From Spirochaetaceae bacterium (GTDB lineage: Bacteria > Spirochaetota > Spirochaetia > Sphaerochaetales > Sphaerochaetaceae), in assembly GCA_003454065.1 (NCBI GenBank), contig DMKZ01000091.1, positions 1 through 6,850 on the forward strand: DNA of 6,850 bases. The letters run 5' to 3'. Made by a program: the position numbers and the translations under genes. The notes beneath the pieces were generated by a model, which made no database searches, was not told the origin of the DNA, and was given only the letters and a program-made list of their open reading frames with translations. Shown here piece after piece: positions 6,322 through 6,850 of the stretch. Numbering within the stretch: position 1 is the stretch's first letter; each line of letters opens with the position of its first letter.

Positions 6322-6850
6322 CTTTGTCGGCGCTTTTTCCAAAAGGCTGCTCTTTGCGTTTGCTGTTTCGGTTTGCTTGCTTGTTTCGTGTTCCAGGAGC
6401 GGTCGAGGCATTTCGGATAGCGGCGATTCATTTCATCGCTTCTATGCGTTAGGCACATTGTGCACGATAAGAAGCGATATTCCCGATCACTCTGAAGTGG
6501 AAAGATACGTGCGAGAGGAAGAAAGCAAATACTCTGCATTCGATCGCAATGGGATTGTTTATCTCATCAATTCCAAAGCCGGAATCGAGCCCGTCCGCGT
6601 TCCATTGGATTTTCTGGATTTCATGGAAAAAGCAAAGGAATTGACGGAAGTCACCGAAGGACGCTTCAATTGCATGATCGGGTGCGCATCCATGCTTTAT
6701 AGGAATGAATTCGGTGAATTTTGCAAGATTCCAAGCGATGACAGCATTGAAAACATCGTAAGGAGCGGGTTTGTCGATATTTCCGATTTGATTGTCGATC
6801 GCGAATCGTCAACAGTCATGCTTAAAAAGCAGGGAGAGGCTATTGATTTG
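6299..6850 (+). CDS. apbE: ApbE-family FAD:protein FMN transferase, lipoprotein, 3'-partial
   Basis: 184 codons are visible and the gene runs off the window; full ApbE proteins are about 330-350 residues. The start overlaps the protease gene by 23 bases and has a good ribosome binding site. A lipoprotein signal is seen: K15 R16, a hydrophobic stretch and the lipobox LVSC with C31 as the lipidated cysteine. ApbE features follow in the expected order: FYALGTLCTIR near the mature N-terminus; a SKYSAFDRNGIVYLIN region; PVRVPLDFLDFMEKAKELTEVTEGRFNCMIG (T119, G121, F123; the usual TDGAFD has TEGRFN here); GFVDISDLIVD; and AIDL at the edge, where the family continues into an LGGIAKGY-type motif. ApbE enzymes use FAD to attach FMN to threonine or serine of extracytoplasmic redox proteins such as Rnf or Nqr subunits. 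The target is not in the window. The overlap implies co-expression and translational coupling with the protease. Confidence 0.85.
   Translation, partial: MKDASSNSFVGAFSKRLLFAFAVSVCLLVSCSRSGRGISDSGDSFHRFYALGTLCTIRSDIPDHSEVERYVREEESKYSAFDRNGIVYLINSKAGIEPVRVPLDFLDFMEKAKELTEVTEGRFNCMIGCASMLYRNEFGEFCKIPSDDSIENIVRSGFVDISDLIVDRESSTVMLKKQGEAIDL

Noticed and set aside
1..6850. Defence system, prophage, insertion sequence or CRISPR array
   Set aside because: No spaced direct repeats, active transposase, integrase or attachment-site pair was seen. The only mobile-type sequence is the degenerate nuclease remnant at about 340-565.

Overview
The window looks like a piece of a bacterial chromosome, most plausibly a spirochaete of the Treponema type. 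That assignment is an inference. It rests on a SUMF1-domain gene carrying Rpn/PD-(D/E)XK-nuclease fragments (both families are strongly expanded in Treponema) and on an anaerobic Fe-S flavoenzyme operon. No rRNA, tRNA, CRISPR array, insertion sequence or phage gene was seen. All genes are on the + strand and tightly packed; the only real intergenic gap is about 113 bases (573-685).

Layout. (1) Positions 1-572 hold the 3' part of a visibly more GC-rich gene. It encodes a truncated formylglycine-generating-enzyme-like (SUMF1) domain running in frame into two non-adjacent pieces of an Rpn-family nuclease whose catalytic acids appear substituted. (2) A strong extended -10 promoter (625-653) drives ygfK (686-3844), encoding a three-module flavin/Fe-S oxidoreductase, and ssnA (3848-5182), encoding a metal-dependent aminohydrolase. 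This pair is adjacent in E. coli too and belongs to purine/urate catabolism gene sets in anaerobic gut bacteria. (3) A membrane-anchored HtrA-like serine protease with one PDZ domain (5194-6321) follows after 11 bases. (4) An ApbE-family FAD:protein FMN transferase lipoprotein (6299 to the window end, incomplete) overlaps the protease gene by 23 bases.

The most unusual signal is a perfect 9-bp GNRA-loop stem followed by T8-G-T6 (5215-5251). It is a textbook intrinsic terminator at the distance expected for the end of the ygfK-ssnA transcript, yet it lies wholly inside the first 20 codons of the protease gene and encodes the core of its signal anchor. Either the protease start is downstream, or the same bases serve as terminator and membrane segment, making expression of protease and apbE depend on translation or read-through. 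A small hairpin also covers the proposed protease start codon, which has no clear ribosome binding site.

Functionally, ygfK-ssnA form a cytoplasmic redox/hydrolase pair for nitrogen heterocycles, while the protease and ApbE act outside the cytoplasmic membrane. Whether the two pairs are functionally linked cannot be told from this window.
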